DNA of 16,514 nt from Rudaea sp035493385 (GCA_035493385.1 DATJIL010000262.1:1-16514), one strand, 5' to 3'. Shown: positions 1-7,589, counted from the first letter of the stretch. Translations and numbers: made by a program. Notes: generated from the letters alone by a model not told the origin.

Positions 1-157
1 GCTTCGACCGGCCCTCGCCGTGTCGGAACGAAGCCGCCAACAAGACCGGCGGCAACTATACGGCTCGCTCGCTACTCCGGCAACTGACTCCCTGCCCTTT
101 CATATCAGTACCCGGCAAATCCCGCGGCCTGGCCACGCGGCGGCAGGCAACGGAAGC

Positions 158-190
158 AAAAAAAAATCCCGCGGTGTGAGCCGCGGGATC
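158..190 (-). terminator. Rho-independent terminator of the secreted Ig-repeat protein gene
   Basis: Read on the minus strand, a perfect 8-bp stem (TCCCGCGG 167-174 paired with CCGCGGGA 181-188) with a 6-nt loop is followed by a run of nine T (158-166 on the plus strand are A). It lies 23 bases beyond the stop codon at 213, so it ends the transcript of the minus-strand gene. Bases 1-157 beyond it hold nothing I can support. Confidence 0.9.
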
Positions 191-212
191 GAGGGTGTAG
201 CGCAGCGCCGAA

Positions 213-3200
213 TTACGGACCGCAGCTTTCCAAGCCGTCGGCGAAGATGAGATCGCCCGACGCCGTCACCGCGAACAGATTGCTCTGCACGCTCAGCGTC
301 GCCTTGGCGTCTCTTGCCGTGACCTGCAGGCCCGGCGGATTGGCCACGACGCCGTAGAAGCGCTGCGGACTGCTCAACGTCGCCGTGCCTGCACTCAGGT
401 TCACGTTGCCCAGCGCGAAATCTCCGCACGCGGATACGGTGAATTCGATCGCATCGGTGTCGGCGCTGTAAACGTTGCCGTAGGTATCCTGCTTGGTCAC
501 CGCGATCGTGTTCAGGGCGCTGCCCTGCACCACGTCCGCGGGCGGCGTCGTGAACACCAGCTGCGGCGCCGCCGGGCCGACCACGAACGCATTGCTGGTC
601 GCGTTCAACACGCCGTCCGCCGCGCCCAGCGTGTACGTGCCCGCCACCGTCAGTACGGCGTCGGCGAACGTGGCATTGCCGCTGGCATCGGTGGTCTGCG
701 GACTCGTGATCGACGTGAATGCCGCCGCCGGGCCCGAAGCCACGGTCAGCGAGACGCTTTCACCAGCGACCGGATTGCCGGCGCCATCCGTCACCGTGGC
801 GATTATCGCCGGGCTGTTCGCCGAGCCGGCCACCGCATCGCTGGGCTGTTGCGTGAAGGCGATGTTCGCCGCCGTGCCGGCCACGATCGCGAAGGCGCTG
901 CTGTCGGCCGGCGTCAGGCTGGCGTCGGTCGCACGCAGGGTGTAACCGATTCCGGCCTTGTCCACCGACAAGCCGCTGAACGTCGCCACGCCGTTGATAG
1001 CCTGCACGGTCAGCGTTCCACCGAGGTTCGCACCGAGCGTCCCGCCGGAAAGCGACAAGGTAACGTTCGAATTGTCGGTCGTCACCGTACCGCCGCCCGC
1101 ATCCTGCACTGTTGCCGTGGCGGAGAATGCCGAGCCCGATACCGAACTAGCTGGCGGCTGCACGGTGAACGCGAGCTTGGCCGCCAGCGGAAGCGTCACG
1201 TTGATGCATCCGCTGGCGATCGTGCTTTGCCCGTCCGGATTGACGATGGTCACGTCCTGCAGGCCCAGCGTGCTGGCCGTGATGTTCAGCGTGAGCTGGG
1301 TCGGCGAGTTGTAAGTCACGCTGTTGACGGTCGCATTGGTCACGCTGGCGCCGATGTGCGTGAATGGCAGCGCCGGCGATGGCAGGTCGGAGCCGGGATC
1401 GTAAAAGCCCGATCCGCCGGTGGACGTGCCGGTGATGGTCACGTTGCCGGTGCCGGACGGGAAACCGACCGGCGTCGCCGAGCACGTCGGCGTGGCCGGC
1501 GGCGGCGCGAGCAGCTTGGCCACGCGCACCGCATACTTGTTGGTGGCTTCGTTGTATTCCTGGATCGTCCACACCGTCATGTCGTCGAGTGGATCGACCA
1601 CGGTGAACGAATAGTCGCCCCAGCGCCGGCCGCTGGTGCCGCCCGTATCCCACGTCGGGTTGTAACTGGCTGCCGTGACGCCGATGTCGGTCATGCTCGC
1701 GCCCGGTACGCCCGACATGGTGCCGAGCGCGTCGCCGGACAGGCGACCCGTGTACGACGGCGTCGCGCCGAACGGGGTGCCGGCCTTGCTGAACCCGATC
1801 AACGCGTGGCCCTGACCGGTGGCCGCGATCGAGGGAATCCAGTACTGCGCCGCCGCGGCGAGCGTGGCGGCGTTGTCGTATACCGTACCGGACTGGTTCA
1901 GTGCGGGGTTGGCGGTGTCGCTCATCGTGAAGTCGTACCAGCGCGAAGCCTTGCGCGCGGCCCCGCCAGTGTTCGCCACGCCGCTGGCGTCCACGCGCAG
2001 ATTGTGCGCGGTCCACAGGTGGCCATTGCGGATCATCGCCGCGAACAGGCGGTCGTCTAGCGAATCCAGGCGGCCGTTGTTGCCGCCCGTATTGCCCAAG
2101 TGCTCGACCGGATTGGTCGCACCCGTGGTCGGCACGGTGACCCGGATGTTGCCGGAAATGGACGGCGTGGCGCTGCCCGGGTTGCTGATACGGCGAAACG
2201 CGATGCGGCTGAACTGGTTGTTGTCCGCACCGACGAAGTAGCCGACGGTCGCGCCCGGATCGAAGTTGTCGACCCCGCGCGGCGAGGCGGGACCCGCGCC
2301 GCCGACAGTGGCCAGCGGGGTGAATTTCGTGACGACCATCGGACCGGCGCCCTGTACCGACGACTTCTGCACGACGTAACCGTTGGTGCCGGCGAAGGCC
2401 GTGGGGCTGAACATGTTGCAGCCGAAGTACAAGGCGTTGACGTCGATGCCCAGCGACGGGTAGTCACAGAAGTCGGTGTTGTCGGTCTTGACCTGGAAGA
2501 AGGTCCACACCGTGGAAGCCGTGATCGTGCCGTTGCTCGCCGCGTCGCTGACCGCGAGCAGCCAGCGGTTGGCGGCGATACCGTTGCAATTCGCGTCCGT
2601 GCACGGCACGTCGATGATGCTCAGGTACCAGCGCGCGGTGAAGCGGTCGTAACGGATCTGCGGATCGCTGGTGAAATTCAGGACCACCGAACCGCTCACC
2701 GGCGTCATCACCGACGCGAAGAACACGTCCGGATTGGCATTGAGCACGCCGTCGGCGGTGCCGGTCTTGTCGAATGAGCGCAGGCGACCGTTGACGAAGA
2801 CGATGTACTGGTCCGGGCCGACCGTGCCCATGCTGTCCGGCGGCGTGGCCTGGGTGTCGTTCACATTCGCACCGTCGAACGACAGTGCAGTGGTCTGGGG
2901 GGCCAACGGACGGATCGATCCGGAAAATTTCGTTGCGTTCGGCGGCCAGGTCGAAACCGCCGGCGCGTCGGGATTTTGTGCAAGGTTGTCGCGTTCCACT
3001 TCGCGCTCGAAATGCGGGCGCCACCCGATCAACATCTGTGGCATCGCCTTCTGGCGCTGCATGATTTCAGAGGTGGCCAGTGAAACACCGGGTACCGTAT
3101 CCAGACGCTCGCCATATTGCTCGCCCGGCGGAGCAGCTGAAGGAGGTTGGGCGCGCAATGGCGCCGACGTCGAAAAACTCAAAAGCGTCAACGCGAACGC

Positions 3201-3233
3201 GAATGCGCTCGCAAGCGTGCGATGCTTGAACAT
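213..3233 (-). CDS. Exported multidomain protein with propeller-like region, IPT-like and three bacterial Ig-like domains
   Basis: 1006 residues; function unknown. The start is the ATG at 3233, because a Shine-Dalgarno sequence (AGGGGA) lies about 8 bases upstream and the protein then opens with a textbook Sec signal peptide (MFKHR, hydrophobic stretch about 8-22, cleavage probably after LRA at residue 28). The frame stays open to 3410 but those residues are not signal-like. Roughly residues 100-520 are rich in Trp, Tyr, Gly and Asp and look like a beta-propeller-type extracellular domain (for example WGDYSFTVVDP near its end). An IPT/TIG-like stretch follows (about 530-680), then three tandem Ig-like domains at about 683-784, 785-887 and 888-990, each opening with a strand like KLAFTVQPP, NIAFTQQPS or QLVFTTPPA. 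The protein ends with GDLIFADGLESCGP, resembling a short C-terminal tail common on exported xanthomonad proteins. It is probably cell-surface or secreted. It stands alone, with its own terminator and a CRP-type site upstream. Confidence 0.85.
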   Translation of the reverse strand: MFKHRTLASAFAFALTLLSFSTSAPLRAQPPSAAPPGEQYGERLDTVPGVSLATSEIMQRQKAMPQMLIGWRPHFEREVERDNLAQNPDAPAVSTWPPNATKFSGSIRPLAPQTTALSFDGANVNDTQATPPDSMGTVGPDQYIVFVNGRLRSFDKTGTADGVLNANPDVFFASVMTPVSGSVVLNFTSDPQIRYDRFTARWYLSIIDVPCTDANCNGIAANRWLLAVSDAASNGTITASTVWTFFQVKTDNTDFCDYPSLGIDVNALYFGCNMFSPTAFAGTNGYVVQKSSVQGAGPMVVTKFTPLATVGGAGPASPRGVDNFDPGATVGYFVGADNNQFSRIAFRRISNPGSATPSISGNIRVTVPTTGATNPVEHLGNTGGNNGRLDSLDDRLFAAMIRNGHLWTAHNLRVDASGVANTGGAARKASRWYDFTMSDTANPALNQSGTVYDNAATLAAAAQYWIPSIAATGQGHALIGFSKAGTPFGATPSYTGRLSGDALGTMSGVPGASMTDIGVTAASYNPTWDTGGTSGRRWGDYSFTVVDPLDDMTVWTIQEYNEATNKYAVRVAKLLAPPPATPTCSATPVGFPSGTGNVTITGTSTGGSGFYDPGSDLPSPALPFTHIGASVTNATVNSVTYNSPTQLTLNITASTLGLQDVTIVNPDGQSTIASGCINVTLPLAAKLAFTVQPPASSVSGSAFSATATVQDAGGGTVTTDNSNVTLSLSGGTLGANLGGTLTVQAINGVATFSGLSVDKAGIGYTLRATDASLTPADSSAFAIVAGTAANIAFTQQPSDAVAGSANSPAIIATVTDGAGNPVAGESVSLTVASGPAAAFTSITSPQTTDASGNATFADAVLTVAGTYTLGAADGVLNATSNAFVVGPAAPQLVFTTPPADVVQGSALNTIAVTKQDTYGNVYSADTDAIEFTVSACGDFALGNVNLSAGTATLSSPQRFYGVVANPPGLQVTARDAKATLSVQSNLFAVTASGDLIFADGLESCGP

Positions 3234-3315
3234 AAAGTATTCCCCTGATATGCCCTGTAATGAGCTGCGCACCGTCCCATCGACGCGCTGCTGGCTTGTA
3301 GCTTCATGCCAAAAT

Positions 3316-3333
3316 TTGTGACGTCCGTCACAA
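3316..3333. promoter_or_regulatory. CRP/Clp-family binding site upstream of the secreted protein gene
   Basis: TTGTGACGTCCGTCACAA is an 18-bp inverted repeat with only the two central bases unpaired. It contains an exact TGTGA-N6-TCACA, the core recognised by CRP and by its xanthomonad relative Clp. Its centre is about 91 bases upstream of the ATG at 3233 on the minus strand, and the neighbour upstream (midA-like) reads away with its stop at 3388, so the secreted-protein gene is the evident target. A weak -10-like hexamer (TACAAG, 3295-3300 read on the minus strand) lies downstream, roughly consistent with a class II activated promoter, but this is inference. Confidence 0.75.
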
Positions 3334-3387
3334 TCCTTTGGCTGACAATACGGCAGGGGGAAAACGCCAGCAATTATAAGAAATTCT

Positions 3388-4578
3388 TTATATCGGCAAT
3401 CCTGCCGCATCGGTTCTGGTATCGAACCGAACTACGCCAAACGCCTCCCCCATCTGTCCCGGCAGGGTCAGGCGCTTGACCTGTTGCGCCAGCGCATAGC
3501 GCGCGGCCTCGTCCGCCGCGTTCGCGTAGGCTTCGGCAAAAACTGCTTCCAATCCATGGCGGATCAGGAATTGCGCCTGCGACTCCGATGCGGCCACTTC
3601 GAATCCGGCCGCGATGCCGGCTTCGATGAGTGCGTCGAAATCCACGTGCGCCGTGATGTCCTGCAAGCCCGGCAGGATCAGCGGATCGTCGTGCGCGCGA
3701 TGGCGCCAATGGCAACGCAAGGCGCCGTTGCTTCGCTGCGGCGAATAGTAATCGGCGCGCGAATAGCCGTAGTCGATGAACCAGGCCGCGCCATGTTCCA
3801 GATTGCGCACGACCTCGGCGAACCATGGCACTAGCATCGGACAAAACTCCGACACGAACGGTCGCGGCAGCGCGGGCGCATCCGCAACGATGCGCGCAAC
3901 ATCGGCGCGCAGCGCCGCATCGGCGGGAATCTCGCGCCAGACGAAGCGCCCATCGCCATTCACGCCGACGGCGCGCGCAAACAGACCTTCGTCGCGTAAC
4001 GCGAACGTGCGCACCGGCAAGGCATCGAGCACTTCGTTCGCGATCAGCACGCCATGCCATGGTTTTGTCAGCGGCGCATCCAGCCAGGTGCAGCGATCTT
4101 GCAAATGTGGACATTGCCGCAAAATCCGCTCGCGTTGGCGCTCGCGCAAGTCGGCACTGCGCTCCAGCAAAAAATATCGTGCGGGCAGGGCATCGAGGCG
4201 ATCGAGTTCGGCCAGCAGTTCCGCCGCCAGCGCGCCCGAGCCTGGGCCGAGTTCGAGGACATCGCCACGCGTCTCGCGCAGCGTGGGCGCAAGCGCGCGC
4301 GCGAGGCAGCGCGCGAAGATGAATCCCATTTCCGGTGCGGTGACGAAATCTCCCGCCGCACCGAATTTGGCCGCGCCCGCGCTGTAATAACCCAGGCCAG
4401 GCGCGTAGAGCGCCAATTCCATGTAGCGCGCGAAATCGAGCGCCCCGCCAGCCGCGGCAATTTCCGCGCGGATCAGCGCGGCGAGACGCTCGCTGTGCGT
4501 GAGTTCGTTGGGACCGGGTTTTGGCAAATCCACGCGCACGCTGGCAATCCGCGAAAAAATGGAGTGCAATCCTCGCAT
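3388..4578 (-). CDS. SAM-dependent methyltransferase of the MidA/NDUFAF7 (DUF185) family
   Basis: 396 residues from the ATG at 4578. The family is recognised from the N-terminal block YMELALYAPGLGYYSAG (about residues 52-68), then GDFVTAPEMG (76-85), the SAM-binding ELGPGSG (109-115), ANEVLDALPV and WFIDYGYSRADYY. Its mitochondrial member NDUFAF7 methylates an arginine of a complex I subunit. The bacterial substrate is less clear, and a role in respiratory-complex assembly is inference. The start is uncertain. The ATG at 4578 overlaps the start codon of the divergent pteridine reductase by two bases. Family members usually begin just before the sequence DLPKPGPNELTHS, which points to the GTG at 4533 (381 residues) or 4539; none has a good ribosome binding site. 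Confidence 0.88.
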   Translation of the reverse strand: MRGLHSIFSRIASVRVDLPKPGPNELTHSERLAALIRAEIAAAGGALDFARYMELALYAPGLGYYSAGAAKFGAAGDFVTAPEMGFIFARCLARALAPTLRETRGDVLELGPGSGALAAELLAELDRLDALPARYFLLERSADLRERQRERILRQCPHLQDRCTWLDAPLTKPWHGVLIANEVLDALPVRTFALRDEGLFARAVGVNGDGRFVWREIPADAALRADVARIVADAPALPRPFVSEFCPMLVPWFAEVVRNLEHGAAWFIDYGYSRADYYSPQRSNGALRCHWRHRAHDDPLILPGLQDITAHVDFDALIEAGIAAGFEVAASESQAQFLIRHGLEAVFAEAYANAADEAARYALAQQVKRLTLPGQMGEAFGVVRFDTRTDAAGLPI

Positions 4579-5320
4579 GAATGTGAATCGTCGTCCCGTT
4601 GTCCTGATCACCGGCGCCGCCAAGCGCGTCGGCGCGCAGATCGCGCGCACGCTGCATGCGGCCGGCTACGACCTCGCCCTGCACTACCGACATTCGCGCA
4701 GCGAGATGGATGCGTTGTGCGCGGATTTGAACAAGGCGCGCGCCGACAGCGCCTGCGCGCTTCAGGCCGATCTGGTCGATGTCGAAAATTTGCCGCGCAT
4801 CGTCGCCGGTTGCATCGCCCGCTTCGGCCGGCTGGATGCGCTGGTGAACAACGCCTCGACGTTCTACGCCACTCCAGTCGGTACGGTGTCGCCGGCGCAA
4901 TGGGAAGAATTGTTCGCGAGCAATGCGCGCGCGCCGTTTTTCCTCGCCCAGGCTGCCGCGCCGCATCTGAAAAATGCGCAGGGTAGCATCGTCAATATCG
5001 TCGACATCTACGCCGAGCGCCCGCTGCCCAGCCATTCGGTGTATTGCATGGCCAAGGCCGCACTGGCGATGATGACGCTGGCTTTGGCGCGCGAACTCGC
5101 CCCTGAGATCCGCGTCAATGGTGTCGCGCCGGGTGCCGTGCTGTGGCCGGAATCCGGCAAGGCCTATGCCGATCAGCGCGAGCTAGTCGCGCGCACGCCG
5201 CTGCAACGCGCGGGCGCACCGGACGACGTCGCCACCGCAGTGCTGTTCCTGTTGCGCGACGCCAGGTTCACGACCGGACAGATCGTGCGCGTGGACGGAG
5301 GACGCGCGCTTGCCATGTGA
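4577..5320 (+). CDS. Pteridine reductase, PTR1-type short-chain dehydrogenase
   Basis: 247 residues. A Rossmann SDR that should reduce pterins (dihydrobiopterin, dihydromonapterin or dihydrofolate) with NADPH. The cofactor motif is TGAAKRVG (12-19), which has the Arg of PTR1 in place of the plain GxxxGxG of ordinary SDRs. NNAS is at 91-94. The catalytic set is Asp143, Tyr156 and Lys160, with the same 13- and 4-residue spacing as Asp181/Tyr194/Lys198 of Leishmania PTR1; most SDRs have Ser at the Asp position. The C-terminal GQIVRVDGG is typical of the family. The start ATG at 4577 is chosen because the family begins a few residues before VLITGAAKR and a GGAG lies at 4561-4564; an in-frame ATG at 4559 is possible. 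It converges on folK (6-base gap), so it forms a pterin/folate gene cluster with folB and folK. Confidence 0.92.
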   Translation: MNVNRRPVVLITGAAKRVGAQIARTLHAAGYDLALHYRHSRSEMDALCADLNKARADSACALQADLVDVENLPRIVAGCIARFGRLDALVNNASTFYATPVGTVSPAQWEELFASNARAPFFLAQAAAPHLKNAQGSIVNIVDIYAERPLPSHSVYCMAKAALAMMTLALARELAPEIRVNGVAPGAVLWPESGKAYADQRELVARTPLQRAGAPDDVATAVLFLLRDARFTTGQIVRVDGGRALAM

Positions 5321-5326
5321 TCCGCG

Positions 5327-5812
5327 CTACAAATCCGCAACCCGCTCGGAATGATCTTTCGCGACGGGAAATTCCTGCCACAACTGCCCAATCGGCCTGC
5401 CGCGCACGGGGTGCGTCACATCCGGCGCGATGTCCGCCAACGGCTTGAGCACGAACGCGTACTTCAACTCCGGTCGCGGAATTTCCAGATTGCCCGGCCC
5501 CTGCACTATCTGATCGCCGAACAGCACGATGTCGACGTCGAGCGTGCGGCTGGAAAAACGCGGCACGTCGCGGCGGCGGCCGTGGCGATTTTCCAGGGCA
5601 TGCAGCCACTCGTTGAGCACCGTGGCGCTCAGGTCGGTTTCGATCCCTACGGCGAGATTGAGGAAATCCGGACCGTCGAAACCAACCGCCGGGAAGCGAT
5701 AGACCGGCGACACGATCAGCGCGCCGAAGCGCGCACGCAGCTCAATGAGCGCAGCGCGCAGGTTTTTTTCCGGTTCGAGATTGGAACCGAGACTGAGCCA
5801 GACGCGAGTCAT
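5327..5812 (-). CDS. folK: 2-amino-4-hydroxy-6-hydroxymethyldihydropteridine diphosphokinase
   Basis: 161 residues. Transfers pyrophosphate from ATP to 6-hydroxymethyl-dihydropterin in folate synthesis, the step after FolB. It begins MTRVWLSLGSNLEP as the family does. SSRTLDVDIVLFGD (87-100) is the HPPK signature, with magnesium ligands Asp92 and Asp94. The loop that reads PHxxxxxR in E. coli HPPK is IPRPELKYAF (111-120) here, so the usual His and Arg are replaced and one residue is missing. The same pattern is, as I recall, normal for xanthomonad FolK, so I read it as a subgroup trait rather than decay. The start is fixed by TGATG: the last base of the folB stop is the first base of this ATG, implying translational coupling. 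The same frame is open further upstream, but that is shadow of folB. Confidence 0.93.
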   Translation of the reverse strand: MTRVWLSLGSNLEPEKNLRAALIELRARFGALIVSPVYRFPAVGFDGPDFLNLAVGIETDLSATVLNEWLHALENRHGRRRDVPRFSSRTLDVDIVLFGDQIVQGPGNLEIPRPELKYAFVLKPLADIAPDVTHPVRGRPIGQLWQEFPVAKDHSERVADL

Positions 5813-6171
5813 CAGGCAGGTTTTGCGCCGCGCTCTATCGCTACACCGACGGCCTTTGAACCGGTGACGGCACCGGGCTTGGACAGCTTCAGGCGCAGCC
5901 ACGCCACGCCGAATTCGCCGCGCACGATATCCGCGCAGCGCTCGGCGAGGGTCTCCACGAGTTCGAAATGCGATTCCTCGACAAAGGCGATCAGGCGCTT
6001 GGCGACTTTCTTGTAATCCAGCGTGTCTTCGATCTTGTCGCTGGCGGCGGGCTTGCGGTTGTCGAAGGCCATTTCCAGATCGAGTGCGATGGTCTGACGG
6101 ATCTTGCGCTCCCAGTCGTAGATGCCGATGACGGTTTCGATGCGCAGGTCTTCGATGAAAACGACGTCCAT
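5812..6171 (-). CDS. folB: Dihydroneopterin aldolase
   Basis: 119 residues, the usual FolB length. Cleaves 7,8-dihydroneopterin to 6-hydroxymethyl-dihydropterin and glycolaldehyde; the enzyme is normally an octamer. Visible hallmarks are the opening VVFIEDLRIETVIGIYDWER with the catalytic-type Glu21, the substrate-anchoring Glu73 in VETLAE, and the catalytic Lys98 in LKLSKPGAV. The gene sits between tsaD and folK with a 1-nt overlap on each side (TAATG with tsaD, TGATG with folK), so ribosomes probably pass directly from one frame to the next. Confidence 0.95.
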   Translation of the reverse strand: MDVVFIEDLRIETVIGIYDWERKIRQTIALDLEMAFDNRKPAASDKIEDTLDYKKVAKRLIAFVEESHFELVETLAERCADIVRGEFGVAWLRLKLSKPGAVTGSKAVGVAIERGAKPA

Positions 6172-7235
6172 TACGCGGCCTCCACGGCGGGCAGCGAGGC
6201 CAGGTCCCAGCGCGGAGCGACCTTGATCGACGTGTCATCGTGCAGCCCGACACGCAGGCGCAACGCGCCGGCCAGCGCGATCATCGCGCCATTGTCGGTG
6301 CAGAATTCCAGGCGCGGGAAATACACGCGGAAACCTTCGCGCTGCGCCGCTTCGGCCAGCTGCGCGCGCAGCTTGCGGTTCGCGCCGACGCCGCCGGCGA
6401 TCACCAGCCGCGTCGCGCCGGTCTGCTGCAGCGCGCGCCGGCATTTGATCAGCAGGGTTTCGACGATGGCGTCTTCGAAGGCACGCGCGATGTCGGCTTT
6501 CGCATTCGGCTCGCCAGCGTGCTGCTGGTACGCAAGCAGCACCTGCGTCTTGAGTCCCGAAAAACTGAAATCCAGCCCCGGTCGATCCGTCATCGGTCGC
6601 GAGAACTTGAACTTGCCCGGCGCGCCGGATTCGGCCAGCTTCGCCAGCGCCGGGCCGCCCGGATAGGGCAGCCCCATCAGCTTGGCGGTCTTGTCGAAAG
6701 CCTCGCCGGCGGCATCGTCCAGCGTGTCGCCGAGCAGGCGATAGTGGCCGATGGCGGACACCTCGATCAGCATGGAATGCCCGCCGGACACGAGCAGGGC
6801 CACGAACGGCGGCTGCGGCGGATCGGCTTCGAGCAAGGGCGCGAGCAGGTGCCCTTCCATGTGATGCACGCCAATGGCCGGGACATCCAGCGCCCACGCC
6901 AGCGCGCGTGCGCTGGCGGCTCCCACGAGCAAGGCGCCGACCAGTCCGGGGCCGGCCGTATAGGCCACGCCGCGCAGATCGCGCGGCGTCATGCCGGCCT
7001 TGGCCAGCGTCTCGCGGACCAGCGGCGTGAGCTTGCGCACATGGTCGCGGCTGGCCAGCTCCGGCACCACGCCGCCGTAATCGGCGTGCATCTTGATCTG
7101 GCTGTACAGGGTATGGGCCAGCAGACCGCGCTCGACGTCGTAGACCGCCACGCCGGTTTCGTCGCAGGAAGTCTCGATGCCGAGCACTGGCCCGGTCAGC
7201 TTGTCGGCAGATTTTGCAATTTGCTGGTTTTGCAC
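6171..7235 (-). CDS. tsaD: tRNA N6-adenosine threonylcarbamoyltransferase
   Basis: 354 residues from a GTG at 7235. Catalytic subunit that, with TsaB and TsaE, moves the threonylcarbamoyl group to A37 of ANN-decoding tRNAs. It shows LGIETSCDET (18-27), the metal-binding HHMEGH (124-129, His125 and His129), LVSGGHS (148-154), the glycine-rich GEAFDKTAKLMGLPYPGGP, AGGVGANRKLR, and CTDNGAMIA near the C-terminus with the third metal ligand. It is about 16 residues longer at the N-terminus than E. coli TsaD (337 residues). A GTG at 7187 would give 338 residues and leave the rpsU promoter free, so the start is unsettled; neither GTG has a convincing ribosome binding site. It is first in the unit with folB and folK and divergent from rpsU, as in other xanthomonads. 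Confidence 0.95.
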   Translation of the reverse strand: MQNQQIAKSADKLTGPVLGIETSCDETGVAVYDVERGLLAHTLYSQIKMHADYGGVVPELASRDHVRKLTPLVRETLAKAGMTPRDLRGVAYTAGPGLVGALLVGAASARALAWALDVPAIGVHHMEGHLLAPLLEADPPQPPFVALLVSGGHSMLIEVSAIGHYRLLGDTLDDAAGEAFDKTAKLMGLPYPGGPALAKLAESGAPGKFKFSRPMTDRPGLDFSFSGLKTQVLLAYQQHAGEPNAKADIARAFEDAIVETLLIKCRRALQQTGATRLVIAGGVGANRKLRAQLAEAAQREGFRVYFPRLEFCTDNGAMIALAGALRLRVGLHDDTSIKVAPRWDLASLPAVEAA

Positions 7236-7243
7236 GGTAAAAT
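7214..7243 (+). promoter_or_regulatory. Sigma70-type promoter of rpsU
   Basis: TTGCAA (7214-7219) and TAAAAT (7238-7243) are 18 bases apart, and transcription would start near 7250, about 40 bases before the rpsU ATG. The elements match the sigma70 consensus well. The promoter overlaps the GTG at 7235 proposed as the tsaD start. A short hairpin (CCCGG 7254-7258, CCGGG 7263-7267) would lie at the 5' end of the mRNA. Confidence 0.6.
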
Positions 7244-7291
7244 ATGCGGCTCGCCCGGTCGTCCGGGTATTTAGTGTACAGCGGAGACCCC

Positions 7292-7507
7292 ATGCCCAAC
7301 GTCAAAGTTCGCGAGAACGAGCCTTTCGAGTTCGCGCTGCGCCGCTTCAAGCGCACCTGCGAGAAGGCCGGCGTTCTGGCCGAAACGCGCAAGCGCGAGT
7401 TCTACGAAAAGCCGACGCAGGAGCGCAAGCGCAAGGCCGCCGCGGCGGTGAAGCGCCATCTGCGCCGCGTTTCGCGCGACGTGACCAAGCGCAAGCGTTT
7501 GTACTGA
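7292..7507 (+). CDS. rpsU: 30S ribosomal protein S21
   Basis: 71 residues, exactly the E. coli S21 length, beginning MPNVKVRENEPFEFALRRFKR and ending in the basic RRVSRDVTKRKRLY. S21 binds the 30S platform near the anti-Shine-Dalgarno region and helps initiation. The start ATG at 7292 follows GGAG at 7283-7286; an in-frame ATG at 7244 lies at the promoter and would add non-family residues. This is the first gene of the macromolecular-synthesis operon, followed by an intrinsic terminator that should let it be made in large excess over the genes behind it. Confidence 0.98.
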   Translation: MPNVKVRENEPFEFALRRFKRTCEKAGVLAETRKREFYEKPTQERKRKAAAAVKRHLRRVSRDVTKRKRLY

Positions 7508-7532
7508 AGCTTGCGGCTTCAATGGTTTCACG

Positions 7533-7563
7533 AACCGGCGTTGCGCGAGTAACGCCGGTTTTT
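7533..7563 (+). terminator. Intrinsic terminator between rpsU and yqeY
   Basis: A perfect 10-bp stem, AACCGGCGTT (7533-7542) with AACGCCGGTT (7551-7560), 8-nt loop, ending in five T (7559-7563). It lies 25 bases after the rpsU stop and 27 before yqeY. No promoter is evident between it and yqeY, so partial read-through probably feeds yqeY-pspC-dnaG, as described for terminator T1 between rpsU and dnaG in E. coli. Confidence 0.9.
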
Positions 7564-7589
7564 GTGTTTATGGACCCGGGAATGCTGCC

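Noticed and set aside
20..250. 76-residue plus-strand frame from a GTG at the left edge
   Set aside because: It runs through the terminator hairpin and into the Ig-protein gene, with no ribosome binding site or recognisable sequence.
213..1190. Repeats in the three Ig-like domains considered as a DNA tandem repeat
   Set aside because: Similarity is only at protein-fold level; the nucleotide sequences differ too much to call a repeat.
849..2060. 403-residue plus-strand open frame opposite the secreted protein gene
   Set aside because: It is Arg-rich, without any recognisable domain, and lies antisense to a gene with a signal peptide, Ig domains and terminator; a GC-rich shadow.
3374..5035. 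553-residue minus-strand frame across midA and the pteridine reductase
   Set aside because: Arg/Ala-rich without motifs and overlapping two well-supported genes in other frames.
5813..6253. N-terminal extension of the folK frame
   Set aside because: The extension is antisense-like, Arg-rich and overlaps folB in another frame; the LSLGSN opening and TGATG junction fix the folK start at 5812.
7299..7305. TTGACG on the minus strand inside rpsU, considered as -35 of a tsaD promoter
   Set aside because: The nearest -10-like hexamer (TACACT) is 21 bases away, too far for a sigma70 promoter.
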